DNA of 64,000 nucleotides. It comes from Penicillium oxalicum (Eukaryota > Ascomycota > Eurotiomycetes > Eurotiales > Aspergillaceae). Positions within the stretch are counted from its first letter, which is position 1. Every line of letters starts with the position of its first letter. The notes under the pieces are model-generated. The model saw only the letters and a program-made list of their open reading frames with translations. It made no database searches and was not told where the DNA came from. Where the stretch lies: positions 682,001 to 746,000 of the forward strand of contig NC_064652.1 in NCBI RefSeq assembly GCF_001723175.1, given 5' to 3'. Positions 48,073-59,979 of the stretch are shown here, piece after piece. The translations under genes and the position numbers were made by a program.

Positions 48073-49130
48073 ACACCCAAAAAGTCACGGCTGAGCAACC
48101 TGTCCACCCGACGGCGGAACTTGTCCGGCGGTGGTTCTTACCAAGTGGGGAGAGCTCAACTGCGCTTGCAAACTCGCCACATTGACTCGATTACCCGCGC
48201 GGTCTCTGGGAGCTTGCATCCTCTCTCTGCGGAAACGTGACCCCGGGAATTCCTCATCAAGAGCTGTCACTTGGCTTTCTCCCTCTTGCGCTCTCTCCCT
48301 CTCTCTCTCTCTCCCCGGACACGACCCTGACAGGCACGGGTGGGACCAATGCTTCCTTGAGACATTGCTTCTCGCGTTTCTGGTTTCCGTTCATTTGGTC
48401 TTCGGTTTGACGGGTTTAGTCGTTGCTGTGCGATGCTTTCTTCATTGTTCTCTACATTATATATCCTCGGTTGTGATTTTGTCTTTCTTTGGCGCGCAAA
48501 GAGGACACGGCGTTGATTACTGGGTTCCCTGAGGGGTGGCAAGGCTTATCTTTGAATGCCTTTTTTTCACTCTTGTTTTTGTGACAGTTGCAGTCGCTCC
48601 CTATTTCTTTTCTTTTGTTCTTTTGTTCTTTTCCTGTGAACTATTCTTTCTAATAGTTCTGTCTGAAATGCCTGATGCACTGTGACGCTTCTATTTGACA
48701 TAACCAGACCCCGACTCGATCTCGGGTATTTCTCGGATGGTAATGCTGGTACATAATCACCGGAACTCTGATGTGGAAGTACAATCGTAATATGATTCAT
48801 CTCATCAATAAGGAAGTATCCACATCGAGTCATCACTCATCATGCGCGACGCAAAACACCTCAGCCCAGTCAGCCCAGGGAAACAAAAAACAAAAACAAA
48901 AGAAAACACCGGGGTATCGCAACAGGCAAGGCAACAAAAACAAATCACAAGACTCTTCCCTCAACCACCTCATCGATCTCGGGCCCTCATCGGTCATATA
49001 AAAAATTCAAAAAGAAAAAGGAGAGAGACATTATATTACAACACCAACCCCCCATCAGACGGTCTCCTTCTCCTTCTTCTCCTTCTTCCTCCACCTCCTC
49101 TCCACGCATTAACGATAGTGACTACCACCA
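48073..49130. other. intergenic
   Basis: CT tract at about 48290-48312 and A-rich or CTT-rich tracts near 48880-49080. Nothing coding recognised. Confidence 0.5.
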
Positions 49131-49757
49131 TCATACGAGCTCCCACCCCATACTCCAACGGATCCACCGTCCGATATCCCCGACCCGACTGCCGACTTCC
49201 ACCCCTCTCCGCGGCGGGATCGACGACATCATCGACGACTCCTCCTCGATCACCTCGACCAAGTCCGAGTCATTCGTGACCGAGGTCCCCGTGACCGACT
49301 CCCCCACCGCGATATGACTCGGTCGTGCCGAAGGTGGTCTCCGATACGAATCACGACGGGGATCCCGATCCCGATCCCGCTCGCGCTGCTCGACCACTTC
49401 GATGTGATCGCCCCGTCGGGAGGGGGATCGACGACTGCGCACGATGACTTCTTCATCGACGACGGTTTCACCCTCGGTGGGTCCGCGAGCGAGTCCGCCT
49501 GGGTTGAGGGCGAGGAAGGTCAGGTAGAGGATGAGGATGACGCCGGCGACGGTGCCGAGGACGATGCCGGCGACGGTACCTGGGGGTGGGCCTGAGTTGA
49601 GATGGCCGTAGGTGGCGGGGATGGAGATGGTGGAGTAGCGCTTCTCGAGGTGGTTGTGGAGGAGGAGGGCTGGTTGGGGGTGGATTTGGTATGGATCGGG
49701 GGGTAAGGAGATGGTTGCGTTGAGGTTGAGTCCTCGTGGTGGTGGGATGGACTCCAT
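49131..49757 (-). CDS. single-pass membrane protein of unknown function
   Basis: Intronless frame of 208 aa. N-terminal about 55 residues are Pro-rich; a Gly-rich transmembrane helix follows (GTVAGIVLGTVAGVILILYLTFLAL, about residues 60-84), then a strongly charged tail with a DRDRDPRRDSYRRPPSARP stretch and an acidic/Val segment (DLVEVIEEESS). This architecture (short outside part, GxxxG-containing helix, Arg-rich tail ending in a VEVIEE motif) is common in hypothetical proteins of Eurotiales as I recall them, but has no assigned function. The last 30 residues are Arg/Trp-rich and unlike the usual ending, so the tail may be altered. The ATG is the first in frame. Confidence 0.7.
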   Translation of the reverse strand: MESIPPPRGLNLNATISLPPDPYQIHPQPALLLHNHLEKRYSTISIPATYGHLNSGPPPGTVAGIVLGTVAGVILILYLTFLALNPGGLARGPTEGETVVDEEVIVRSRRSPSRRGDHIEVVEQRERDRDRDPRRDSYRRPPSARPSHIAVGESVTGTSVTNDSDLVEVIEEESSMMSSIPPRRGVEVGSRVGDIGRWIRWSMGWELV

Positions 49758-50936
49758 GGTGTATGATGAGGTGGATGAGGTGGTGGTGGGTGGTTTGACT
49801 GCTTTTGGACTTTAGGAATTCACAGGAGACGAGTCGAGAGGTTGAAAAGGAAAGGTGCCAGAGGCGATGGGTAGAATGGGCCTTGGCTGGCCTTCCCAGG
49901 GTTGAAAGATTGCCGATGAAAGAGGTAAATTTGTTGGATCAGAAGATGCGATGGGGACTGATGGTGTGCGCGGGACTGCCTTTTTTTTTGTCTCGTGGCC
50001 CGCAGGAGATTGACCGTGTTGATGTAGAATCAACGCCGAGTAGTTGAAGAGACTGAAGGTTTACAATCCGAGATCTTCAAGGGTGGTCAGTTCCTGGCCG
50101 TGAAATGGAGGAGGCTGGGAAACATGGCCACGTTTGTCTGGACCTGCGTGTCGAAAGTCGAAGGAATCGTGTAATTCCGGGCCTCGAAAGGTGGCTGGGG
50201 ATCGGCAGTGGGGGAGGGGAGGTGGAGCCTAGCGGGTACATCAGTCACAGTAAACGCTGGACATTGGGTCACACAAGGTATCAAGCAGAGAGACTATTTA
50301 ACTTAATTCAAAGGTTCCCACATGGATGAACGGCTCAGGATTGTGATGGGGACATGTGAAGTGTGAAGGTCGGACAACCAGAACAATTACATGGATGGTC
50401 GGGGTTTTGAAATAAGTGTGGCATCACACAAATGGGGTAGCCAGGCTGTCAAGAGGAAAGTGTTGTCAACTGTGTACTGTGTCTTGTAAAATCCTGATGA
50501 GTCTTATTCATCAAAGCAAAGCTGCCAGGTAGCAAGTTACTACTGTTAGTAGTTACTAGGTAGTAGTCCATAGCGCAACACACTCCTCCCTACAGGCTAT
50601 ACGTAGAACCTATTCTACACCACAACGCTAGGTGACGGTAAAGTCGTCACCGGAGACGGCTACTTTTGACGCCAGTTCAAGCGTTCCTCCGACTTTTTAC
50701 CGGAATCTTAGTCATTGGTAGGTCACGTGATAGATCCCGATTCTCACGTTCTCGATCAACAGGTTGGTTCGTGCAGATAACTAGTGGATGATCATTGGTC
50801 AATGGCTACACTCGGGCTGTTTGAGCAGTTTGCAAGACACCTCGACCTTGGCTCGACGACGCCAACCTCCTTTCTTTGTCCCCAGTTCTTTGTCACATGA
50901 CTCCCTTCAACATATCTCCATAATGTTGACGAGCAT
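49758..50936. other. intergenic
   Basis: Promoter side of the membrane-protein gene and mixed sequence up to the kinase remnant. A CACGTG element lies near 50722. No gene supported. Confidence 0.5.
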
Positions 50937-52051
50937 TTGGAATCACAGTTTCATCTTTTTTTTTCATTTCTGCGATATCATCTGTATCGTCTCATATCAT
51001 TCAAAGTACCTTCGCTCTTTAAAGTTCCTCTCCCAAATCGGGAGAAGCTAGACGATATTGAGTGCTGTAGAGGCGCTATTGAGTGGAAACAACCTCTAGG
51101 TACGGCGGACGATATGCACGCAACGTCAATCACGGAATACCTAGGTACCGTAAATATCGAAAAAGAGGACCCGGTCCCGTACGAGCCTCGTCCTAGCGAC
51201 ATATTAGGCGAAGGCTCAACTTTCCGTATTGCACGCGTAGCGCCAGGCGTCATCATCAAGTGTCCACGATTTGCTTGGTGGCATTGTAAGACAGCGGCGG
51301 ATAAGTGGTTCGTTCGAGACATAAAGCGGAGTTTTGAGGTGGAAGAACGACTTCTGCAAATCCTAGGGCTACATCCAAGAATAATAGAGTCCGCAAGCCC
51401 CTAACTTCTTGGGGCCAGTGATTGACTTCTTTAGGTTCAAGGGCGTCTAAGACGACCCATTGCCATTGTTATTTGCCGAAGCAAGCGATGGAAATCTACG
51501 GAACTACATTGATCAGCATCATGCTAGCATCGAGATGTCGTTACGATTCAAATGGCGCACACAAGCCGCGGAGGCGATCCAATTCATTCACCGAAAAGGT
51601 GTGATACACTCTGATCTTCGACAGAGAACTTTCTGTTACACACGGTCGCCGGAAACGAGCTCGATCTTCTGCTCTGTGACTTCCAGGAGGGAGGGGGGGG
51701 GGGGACAAATGGAGAAATAGATGGTCAGTATTAGCCCGATGCTGGATTTTTTTTCATCCTTGCAATCCGCCAGAATCGACGAAAAGCACGGACATTTTCA
51801 GTCTCGGGTCCACTTACTATACGATATTAACTGGCTATTGGCTCTACCGGTCTCTAGGTCCGTTTAAGTCTCTGGAGGAGATGGAGAAATACCAAGAACT
51901 CGTTGATGATCTCTTTGCCTCCAAAAGGTACCCGCCAGTTAACGGACTAGAAGCTAGAGTTGTGATACAACGATGCTGGACAGGAGAATACTCCGACTTG
52001 AGTGCACCTATTGCAGACTAGTGTCGGCAGTTTGAGACTCTGATGCGGTAG
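50937..52051 (+). pseudogene. decayed fungal protein kinase-like gene
   Basis: Kinase landmarks occur in order but in different frames: glycine loop LGEGSTFRIARV, Lys motif GVIIKCP (frame 1, ends 51404); GNLRNYIDQHH, AIQFIHRKGVIHSDLR (catalytic loop, next frame); ENFLLHTVAGNELDLLLCDF (after a one-base loss near 51620); then PPESTKSTDIFSLGSTYYTILTGYW and SLEEMEKYQELVDDLFASKRYPP. Breaks: frame change near 51395, TAA at 51448-51450, the shift near 51620, a TAG at about 51730, a shift at a T homopolymer near 51750 and a TAG at 52019-52021. The metal-binding DFG reads DFQ. The landmarks resemble the small solo kinase-like proteins expanded in Aspergillus and Penicillium. First supported ATG is near 51115; the true start is unclear. 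Confidence 0.8.
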
Positions 52052-52935
52052 AAAGAAGGACACACGTTTTAATGAAATCTTGAAGTATGCGGTTATTATA
52101 AACTCAACAAAATACCATCTGAACTTGTATATCATAATCAATACCCCTTTCATACTCGTTCAAGAGGAGCCCTCAACCCTCTATACGCCTAGTGTATACT
52201 ACCTCGTTCTTATTCGGCCGCTTACCATGTATTAAAGCTTGGGTAGAGTCTCTCCCCTATAGCAATCTCATACCTCGTCCTCATCCCTCTTTTATATTGT
52301 GATGCTGCACCTACTGTAGCCACCTCCCAGCAGCGAGAAAGACGAGCGAATATACTATTAATAGTATTATACTCTATGCTAGCTTCTGCAATGAAATAAG
52401 ACACTCTCTAGCCTATATGAGCTCGGATTAGGAATTGAGGCATGATTGAAGCCAGTCTGATGAGCGACCTGGTAACATACACTCAAATGGAGGATGGATA
52501 TGCCATCCGCCTATCTTTCCGTTTCTGTAGGTAGTACCATTACAACATAAGCTCTAGTGGTGGAGAGCTATCTGTTGTTCTGCCGCTATAATACGTTGTT
52601 CACCAAGAACCTAGGAATTACTTCGTACGCCACAGTTGAGTTATGGTGGAGATTCAACACGTGCCCTGCATTAGGGTGAAAGTACCGAGCAAGGCGCCTG
52701 GGCTTCGCAAAGCTCGACAGCTGTAGAAGGAGGGTTCTCGGCAACGAGCACGCTTTAACAATTATCACCGTAAAATAAGAGATTCCGTGCGCCGCTTATG
52801 ATCTAAGACAGTCAGTTCGGAGGGTTTTGTCGAGGTGGATCTGTCAACGTACCAGAACAGGACTAGAACAGCCCGGTGCCGCAAGGGGGCGCATACTGAA
52901 TGACAGCAACTCGGCAATCGAGAATGCCGCTTTAT
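52052..52935. other. AT-rich degenerate sequence, possible repeat remnant
   Basis: A-T rich DNA with stop-filled, protein-like scraps on the minus strand (52222-52404 and 52586-52768). The scraps resemble neither flanking gene; a decayed mobile element is possible but I cannot name one. Confidence 0.35.
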
Positions 52936-53320
52936 TCAGCTCGGCTTTGCGGAGAGCATTCTAATTAAAAAAACAGGGTAGTTGAAAGCGGCACATGGGT
53001 TGTCAAATCCATTGCCCCAGGTCAGATATCCGGAGTCGTACTTGCGGAATCGAATGGGCTTGTCCACTCGTGCTAGTTCGAATCCCATCACATAACTGGA
53101 AATTACTGGGCCAGGAAAACTCGTGACCAAACCGGGTGAGAGTATCACCATCTGAAAGAGTTGGGAATGCCGCTGCGAGGCTATTGGTGATCAACGAGCC
53201 AAAGCTGTGGCCCATATGGACGAGTCCTTTGGGGGGTCGGTAACTTTGAAGAGAGTCTGCCCCCTTGCAAGAGTTCTGAACTCTTTGCCCATAGTTTGAC
53301 CTGGGTTGCCGCTTGCACAT
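52936..53320 (-). pseudogene. remnant of an alpha/beta hydrolase gene
   Basis: In one minus-strand frame (to 53320) there is PPKGLVHMGHSFGSLITNSL, with the nucleophile elbow GHSFGS; a second frame (52936-53151) carries SSYVMGFELARVDKPIRF and YLTWGNGFDNPCAAFNYPVF, the C-terminal style of secreted fungal hydrolases of this fold. The pieces overlap out of frame and no N-terminal exons or C-terminal His region are visible, so the gene is truncated and shifted. It lies tail-on to the arabinofuranosidase gene. Confidence 0.6.
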
Positions 53321-53621
53321 TCTGGTAAGGGTTTAAAAGCTCCGATTGACCGACACTCAGCCTATCCTTGGGCAGGAAAAGGTGAAATACCCAGCCGCAA
53401 TGGCAGATGCAATGTAGTTGTATCCTTTGAAGTCCTAGTAGCTAAGTAATTACCCGCCTCTGCGGTACATGAGCTCATATCCTATCATTTGTAGAGGTAT
53501 TATAGCTCGAATGTAGATATACAACAAGAATGCGCTATTGAATCTTCCTCCCACAACATTTTTGGAGGCGCGTCAATCATTTCTATGGTGGCTGAAATGA
53601 AAGGAAAAGAGTTCACTATGC
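53321..53621. other. intergenic, 3' flank of the arabinofuranosidase gene
   Basis: AT-rich, no gene seen. Confidence 0.5.
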
Positions 53622-55766
53622 CTAATTGCTCCCACACATGCTGACCCTCAGGACAGCAACACTCAAATCTGGGAGTTTGAAGTTGAAGTAGCCACCGGGT
53701 CCTGCCTCAACACTCGAAACTGAAGTGGTAACGATCTCGGGACCGCCAACTGCATTGGAGGATTCTGGAGCGTCGGCAGTAAGCAAAGTAAGCTCCGCTC
53801 GTACTCCGCTCGGCATATCAGGAAATTTGATCGAGACAGGAACATCATCCGAACTGTTGTAGACGGCTGCTTTGAACAAGTAGGAGTGGGACCGCTTGTC
53901 ATAACCAGTCACATAGTGCAAAGGTCCAAAATCAGTGTCCGATCCGGCAGACAAGGTGTGCGTCATGGTGTTGGAGGCTAAAAGTCTTGTGACGTGGTAG
54001 CTGGTGGACCGAGTGGTCTGTTCCGGATCGGCCGTGAATGTCAGCAAAGTGGGTACCCATTGCGACTCTTCTAAATGGGCCAGCATTGGAGCATAGGCTG
54101 CCCCGATCACTCTGTCTGAGTTCCTCTCCGCTCCTAAAAGAAAGACGGCTTCGGCAACAGAACCGATCCAGAACGGATAGGTGACGTATTTGTCCCTGGA
54201 GGGAAGCCCGTCGGGATTATTTGGAAAAGTGCACGCGAATTCGCCGATCAAGGTTTGATGCTGGATGTGATCAAAGCGTCCAGACTGCTTGACAAAGCCA
54301 TCGGGTGTGTCGTAGATGTGAAAGTCACCGCCCATATCTGCATGTGTCAAGTTCATCGATAGCTCTGATGCTGATGCGATAATGGTGATGTCCGGGAACC
54401 TCTCTTTAATGGCATCGTAAAACATGCGAAGACGGTAGGACTGATAAGATTCGAGCCCCCCAGTTAGGTGGTCTTCATTGCCAACTTCCACATATTGCAC
54501 TTTCCAGGGCTTTGGAAAACCGAGAGATGCACGGTGTGCACCCCATGTCGTTTCAACTGAACCTGTCAAGAATTCAAGCTCGTTGAGAGTGTCCTGGACA
54601 ACGGGTTCCAGTTCTTCTGCTGTGAGTGGTCCACTGACATAGTTTAGGCCAGACCAGACCGCAAGGACTGCTCATCGATTAATACAGATGGTTAAAGAAG
54701 TGGGAGGAAGGAAGCAGTTCAGTACATACCGGGTGCAATCTCAAGATCCTCACATAGCTGAAGAAACTCAGCCAATCCCAGGCCATCTGTTTCATAGTAC
54801 CCCCAGACCGCATCTCGGCCTGGTCGGTAGGGAATTGGACCCAGGGTCTCCTGCCATTTATACTGGGTGTTTGGAAGAATACCATCGATGTTGCCTCCGC
54901 CAGGAAATCGGAGAAAGCTCTGTTCCGGAATCAGTGACATTTAACAGTCTTAGAGGCACAGTACGCACAGGTTTCAGGTCGGCGATCGCCTCGACGAGAT
55001 CCTTTCGTAGGCCATTTGCGCGATTCTTATACGTCGGCGGGAACAGGCTGATCAAGTTGAAATCTAATGATCCCCCAGCTACTGCCTGTTCATCATCAGC
55101 CACGAGACGATGTATTCGGTTGCATTCAGCACTTACTTCCGCGTCGAATGTGATCGAGAAGCTGTTGTTGGTATTTGAAGCGGCTTGTCGAGTAGTGAAA
55201 CTAAATTGATGCTTAGTCCAGACATGGGCAGTGCTTCTTGACCGAACATGGACGCTTGCGAATGTCTGACTTGACAAGGTTGACTGAAGAGATACGGTGA
55301 AGTCTCCCGAATAGTCACCCCTCACAAAAAAAGAGCCTGTATATCGCTGAGGTTTGACAGAGATTCCCCACCAGCCGTGATTTGCAAAACCTATAAGGCC
55401 CGAGCGATTTTCAGGTCGGGCGACGTGCAGGTTGTAAGGCAGCGCACTGGATAATGGATTGCTGCTTTGAGTGACAGAGAGAGATGCCTCGTTGACAGGA
55501 GTATAGGCCTCCAGACTCTTGTTCTGAAAGGCTCGATTCCGAATCAACTCTGCATACAAACCCCCGTCGCCGCTGTGATTGATCTCCTATCTCCCAGATA
55601 AGCCAGTTGTTCGTCAGACTACCAGAAGACCCCATACCTCAAACATGATGCCATATTGCAGGGAACTGGTGGTGTTTCCTTTGGATCCTACTGTGATGTT
55701 GACACTAGCTGCTAGCCCAATCATCAGAAGATGGGGGATCAATCTCAAAGTACTGGAAACACCCAT
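53622..55766 (-). CDS. secreted GH51 alpha-L-arabinofuranosidase
   Basis: Five minus-strand exons: 55638-55766, 55137-55586, 54969-55085, 54730-54919 and 53622-54667, giving 643 aa. The first 20 residues (STLRLIPHLLMIGLAASV) form a signal peptide. Then [27 protein letters not shown], the hallmark GH51 opening; LRFPGGGNIDG; the acid/base Glu360 in YVEVGNED; and the nucleophile Glu438 in LIGEFAC. The C-terminal domain includes TSYHVTRLLASN. It removes arabinose side chains from plant hemicellulose and pectin, outside the cell. Intron 2 (55086-55136) is 51 bases, a multiple of three, and free of stops, so retention would add 17 residues. TATAAAG at 55870-55876 is the likely TATA box. Family known as AbfA in Aspergillus. 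Confidence 0.94.
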
Positions 55767-55869
55767 AGTGAGAGCGCGAGCATTCGGTGACTTGATGATC
55801 AAGGAAGGAGGGAGCCAGGAATATGCAGAACACGAGACTTTTTCCTGCCGCAAAGGAGGATTGGAGAAG

Positions 55870-55876
55870 CTTTATA
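55870..55876 (-). promoter_or_regulatory. TATA box of the arabinofuranosidase gene
   Basis: TATAAAG on the minus strand, about 105 bases upstream of the start codon. Confidence 0.5.
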
Positions 55877-56470
55877 AGGTAGCGCGGTGGTGTCTGCCTT
55901 TGGTGATGGAGGTGAAATACTGCGGAGATTTCGTCCTCCCATCAGAATCAACTCCGCAAAAACGTGCATAGAAGCTCTTCTTCCTACGATTTCTGAAATA
56001 CGAATACTCTGTTGACATCATTCGCGGCGGCGAGGCTAGGAACCCATTCTATGGCGATCCGCCAGGGCCCCCCTGGATCGTACCCAAGTGGTGTAATGAT
56101 CCCTGTGATTCGACAAAAAACATGACATGCACACCACATGCAGGATCGCATGGTGGGCCATGAATGTTTGTCACCGATGGAAGTGGCCACCCTGTCACGG
56201 TCGCTGGAGGGTTCAAGGCTGTCATTGTCGGCTCTGGAACTGGTTCGGAAAGGATGAAGATGAAGAGCCATCAGACCGAACAGGGACTGTCAGTCACCCA
56301 ACTCCGCAAAGCAATAAGGGAGGAATAAAACTGAGCGCATTATTGGACAGGAATGTCAAGGTTGTGGGTAGTGTTCCAATCAATGGGACATTAACTGAAA
56401 ACTCTCTGAAACATCGCGGATCACGACGTTGAGAGAGCCATACGCGTCTCCGAACTAGATGTGGTCTTGC

Positions 56471-56557
56471 ACTATCAGTGGCCTACGTAAGTATACTGTG
56501 ACCCCTAAACACCCCGTGTGGGTGGGTCGCAGTATACTTACGTAGGCCACTGATAGT
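56471..56557. repeat. 87-bp perfect inverted repeat (MITE-like hairpin)
   Basis: Left arm 56471-56498 and right arm 56530-56557 are exact reverse complements over 28 bases, beginning ACTATCAGTGGCCTACGTAA. The 31-base centre begins TGACCC and ends GGGTCG, so pairing extends further with one G-T wobble. No clear target-site duplication is visible. Confidence 0.9.
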
Positions 56558-57594
56558 ATGCAGCGGTGGTTGTAGTGGCCCGTGCATACGCATACGAATA
56601 AGACGGCCGGCTCTTCGAGATCTCCACATGCTTCAAGTTCTTGACAGTGCGGTCAGCTCTCAAGTGGAATTTGAAATCCCTCGTCGGCCCAGGTTGAGAT
56701 GAGAAGTCACCTTCAAGGGGCTTTTGTTGGACGGGAGCATGCAGAATTTACCAATCTTCTCACTCAGTAGATTTGGTGTTGCTAGCTAAGATTTTCTAGC
56801 AAATCGAGGAATCTACTTTGTTCTTCCCTCTTATCACCTTCCCCAGCTGTTGTTTAATTGTGGACCCTATTGATTTGACGGGGACATTCTAGAGCCTGTC
56901 AAGTAACTCCTTACCATGCGGAGTCACTGACTATATGCGAACAGAGTTTCGACTTTCGCCAACACGAGTTGGAGGCCATTCGGCCCAACGACGTCCAAAT
57001 TGCTTCAGCAGGACCATCCCAGTTTTTCCTACCATGAGTGCTTCCATCGGATCAGCTATATATACACGTACACAGGACAGGCGGCAACTAGAACCCTAGC
57101 CTCTCATTCTATCTTCATCGAGACAACCAATTTGAGCTATGTATCGTATGCTTTGATCTATGGAAGATCTACCGCCTAGATACTCTATATTAGAGGCAGC
57201 TAGTTAGCCCGACGACTTTTGGCCTCACGAAGGAGCGGAATGAAACGGCATATTCCCAGAATCTTTGTTTTCGTCAACGCCGTGTATACTAATCAAGTAT
57301 AGGCGATGGCCGTGTCGAGGTTAACCTCGATCCCAAGGTCTGCAGAACGGTCGCGAAGTGCTAGGGGGTCTGTATCGCAGGTCAGAGAACCTGTTAGCTA
57401 GGCAGAGGGTCCAAGTCTGTGGGGTCTGATTTTAAAGACTGAATCTTAGAGTCCGGTAGACTCTACTAGTTCCCACAATATACATAGTATCCTAGGGCCA
57501 ACCACGGTTTCCTACGAACTGTGGTCGTTCGCACGACCACCCCAACCCCGCGATGCTTCTCGTCGTAGGGCAGTACCCGTCGCGTGGTCCGTCC

Positions 57595-57707
57595 TAGGCC
57601 TTGCAATTATTCGCGAGTCCTGAGCTCACGAGTTCGAGCCAGAAGTGCGAGCCGGCTTGCGAGTCGAGTCCAAAAAGCCGGCTCGCCGCGAGTAATTGCA
57701 AGGTCTA
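57595..57707. mobile_element. 113-bp MITE-like element with TA ends
   Basis: The terminal 21 bases (57595-57615) match the reverse complement of 57687-57707 with two mismatches; the shared core is CCTTGCAATTA-TCGCG. Both ends lie on TA, as for Tc1/mariner-type target duplication. A second, perfect 12-base inverted repeat (GCGAGCCGGCTT at 57647-57658 and its complement at 57675-57686) is nested inside. Too short to encode anything, so non-autonomous. Confidence 0.7.
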
Positions 57708-59973
57708 GTAGACATAGCCACTGTACCTAGTAGTAGCACCCCAGCCGTCGTCAGAACACAAAATGCTGTGCCACAAGAGAGCTTTTTGCTCGCAAGCATC
57801 CCCGCCGATATCAACAGAAACCATAGATCGCCTGTCCGATGGCGATGAACTCTCCATCTTCTGCGCGGTGTAGCCTATGTAGCATTCGTGGTCCGTAGAG
57901 CGACCAAGTAGCTCAACCTAACGAGCGGATAGGATATACGCCTACAAGAGGTAAAGGACTGACAGTTAATTTCCCTTGTCATAACCCAAGAGTCCTTAGA
58001 CCCCGGGCCAGTCCGAGAGCGGGGAGTCCTCCGAGAACCTCACACTTAATCGACCACTAAATACTAAAAGAAGTTACTTCGGCATACTCCCCGCCAAGGG
58101 GTCACAAGTCCCTTTCGAAGTTCTCTACGTTGACCGGCGATTTACATTAAGACTGCCGTCTCCCTGTGACGGTTGCTTCTCCTCACAAGCAAATAGGACC
58201 CCCTCGTCGGAGGGAGAAGGGTCACCAAGAAAAGGCGGGGTCTGACCGACGAGGGGGTTCAAGTCTATTGCTTGCCGGGGGAATAGGCGATCTTTACTCT
58301 CAGTATCCAGATCGGAAGACTATATCTTAAGGCTTGTCTGAAGTACTTTGGTGAATTCATCATCACTCGGGCGCGCGGCATGGCCCATCCTCGCACACCT
58401 GCAATTCGAATTCAGATGTTCCGTGACCGTTCGGGGCTTATTTGGCACAAAAATAGGTTTGGGTGAGAAATAACAAGTTAATGACGTCCCTGTGCTTCTG
58501 GTCGGAAATCAAGGGAGACAAGCGCACTCACGGGGAAAGCTCGGGAGTGCTCAGGAGCAGCTTACTTAGGGCCGCAAGCTGACTAACCCCTTCTGTGCTC
58601 CACTGGAGCCGATCGTTTCCCGTCACCGATATTACACTTTGAAAAAGCACTCCAGTCGATCAAGTCCGACCTCCGCGCTTTGAATCCCCTTAACCTCTTT
58701 ATGAAACTCTCAGGTCCTTTCCTCATGTTCATCTCTTCCATCTTCTTCTCCAGCATTTCCATGCTCACTCTCTAGTTTCTAGTCAGAAGGTATACCTTTT
58801 ACCAAACCTCTTTGTGAAGACGTGGTTGGATGGGCTCAGTATGCTCTCCGAGAGGTCTGGAGCCTTTTTGTTCTACAGACTCAGGTACGGCAAGACGTGA
58901 GTCTACCTATGATTGAACATGAGATCTAGGCGCTCAAACACGTCCAAGCAACGATAACTACTGTAGCCAAGATGTTCATGACCTGGGTCCATTGACTTGA
59001 TGGCCTTCAATTCCCTCCAATGGCCTGGTCTCATTCTCAAAAGGTGCCCTCTATCGTCCACATGTCACCTTTCCAAGCTTCTTTGGTGCTAAATCGAAGA
59101 GTCTGATATGGTGAATCGTTCACTTGACAAAGGTTATTAGTCCTCGTCGACTAGTCACTCAGAGACCCATCTTTCCGTTCGTTGCCTGAGGCGTCTCTGT
59201 AGCTTCCCTCCAGCGATTCCAACAACAGCTTAGCTTCCCTTTCCATGGTCTCGACCACGTGAAGCAACCCAGTATTCACCGATAGCCTGCGGATCAAAAG
59301 AACCGTCTATTCAAGCCACTCATCTCCTCTCTGCACCCTTCCAAGCAAACGGCTCGCCCTCCTAGACATGGACCCTGATTTTTCTAAGCTTTGCTGTGGA
59401 GACCAAAGCCCACATCCACCATGACTGCATGATCGATATCCCCTTGATCACCCCAATCTTAAAGCCGCTTCGACGCGACCCGATGAGCGAGGCGGCAATA
59501 GCGGACTTAAGCACAAACAGCGGTTGTCTGCCCACCATCATTGTTATCCACAATCGCTTTCTCGGCGCTCGATCGCGGTCGAAGACGGGCCCACTTGAAG
59601 CTGATTAGAATCATTCGCGTTAACACCTCCGTCATTATTTTCAGGGGGGGACTGCTTGTAACCGTCCGCCATGTCACGGGTGGGGGGTCGATTTCATCGT
59701 AGTGCGAAATCCGGGCTGGAATTGGAGCGCTGCTCGGGATTAAGCGCTCGGAGCTGGCTGGAGGAGGGAGAAGGCTTTCTAGTCCGAAATGTCTTTGTAG
59801 CGATTGTTTTTGGAAAAGGGACTTGCGTAAGGTCTTACGGCTTGAGGGATAAATAGAAAGACAATTCCCTGGTAGAAGAAGCATTCATTCCCGACTTTGA
59901 TCAAACGATCCTTGAGCAGAAATCGCAAGAAAAAAGGACAAGAAAGAGCATCTCTCAACCGCCAATTCGATCT

Positions 59974-59979
59974 TATATA
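59974..59979 (+). promoter_or_regulatory. TATA box of the NmrA-like gene
   Basis: TATATA 58 bases upstream of the start codon at 60037. Confidence 0.45.

Noticed and set aside
57300..59600. CRISPR-like or tandem repeat array
   Set aside because: Several short palindromes exist, but there is no regular repeat-spacer pattern, and the genome is eukaryotic.
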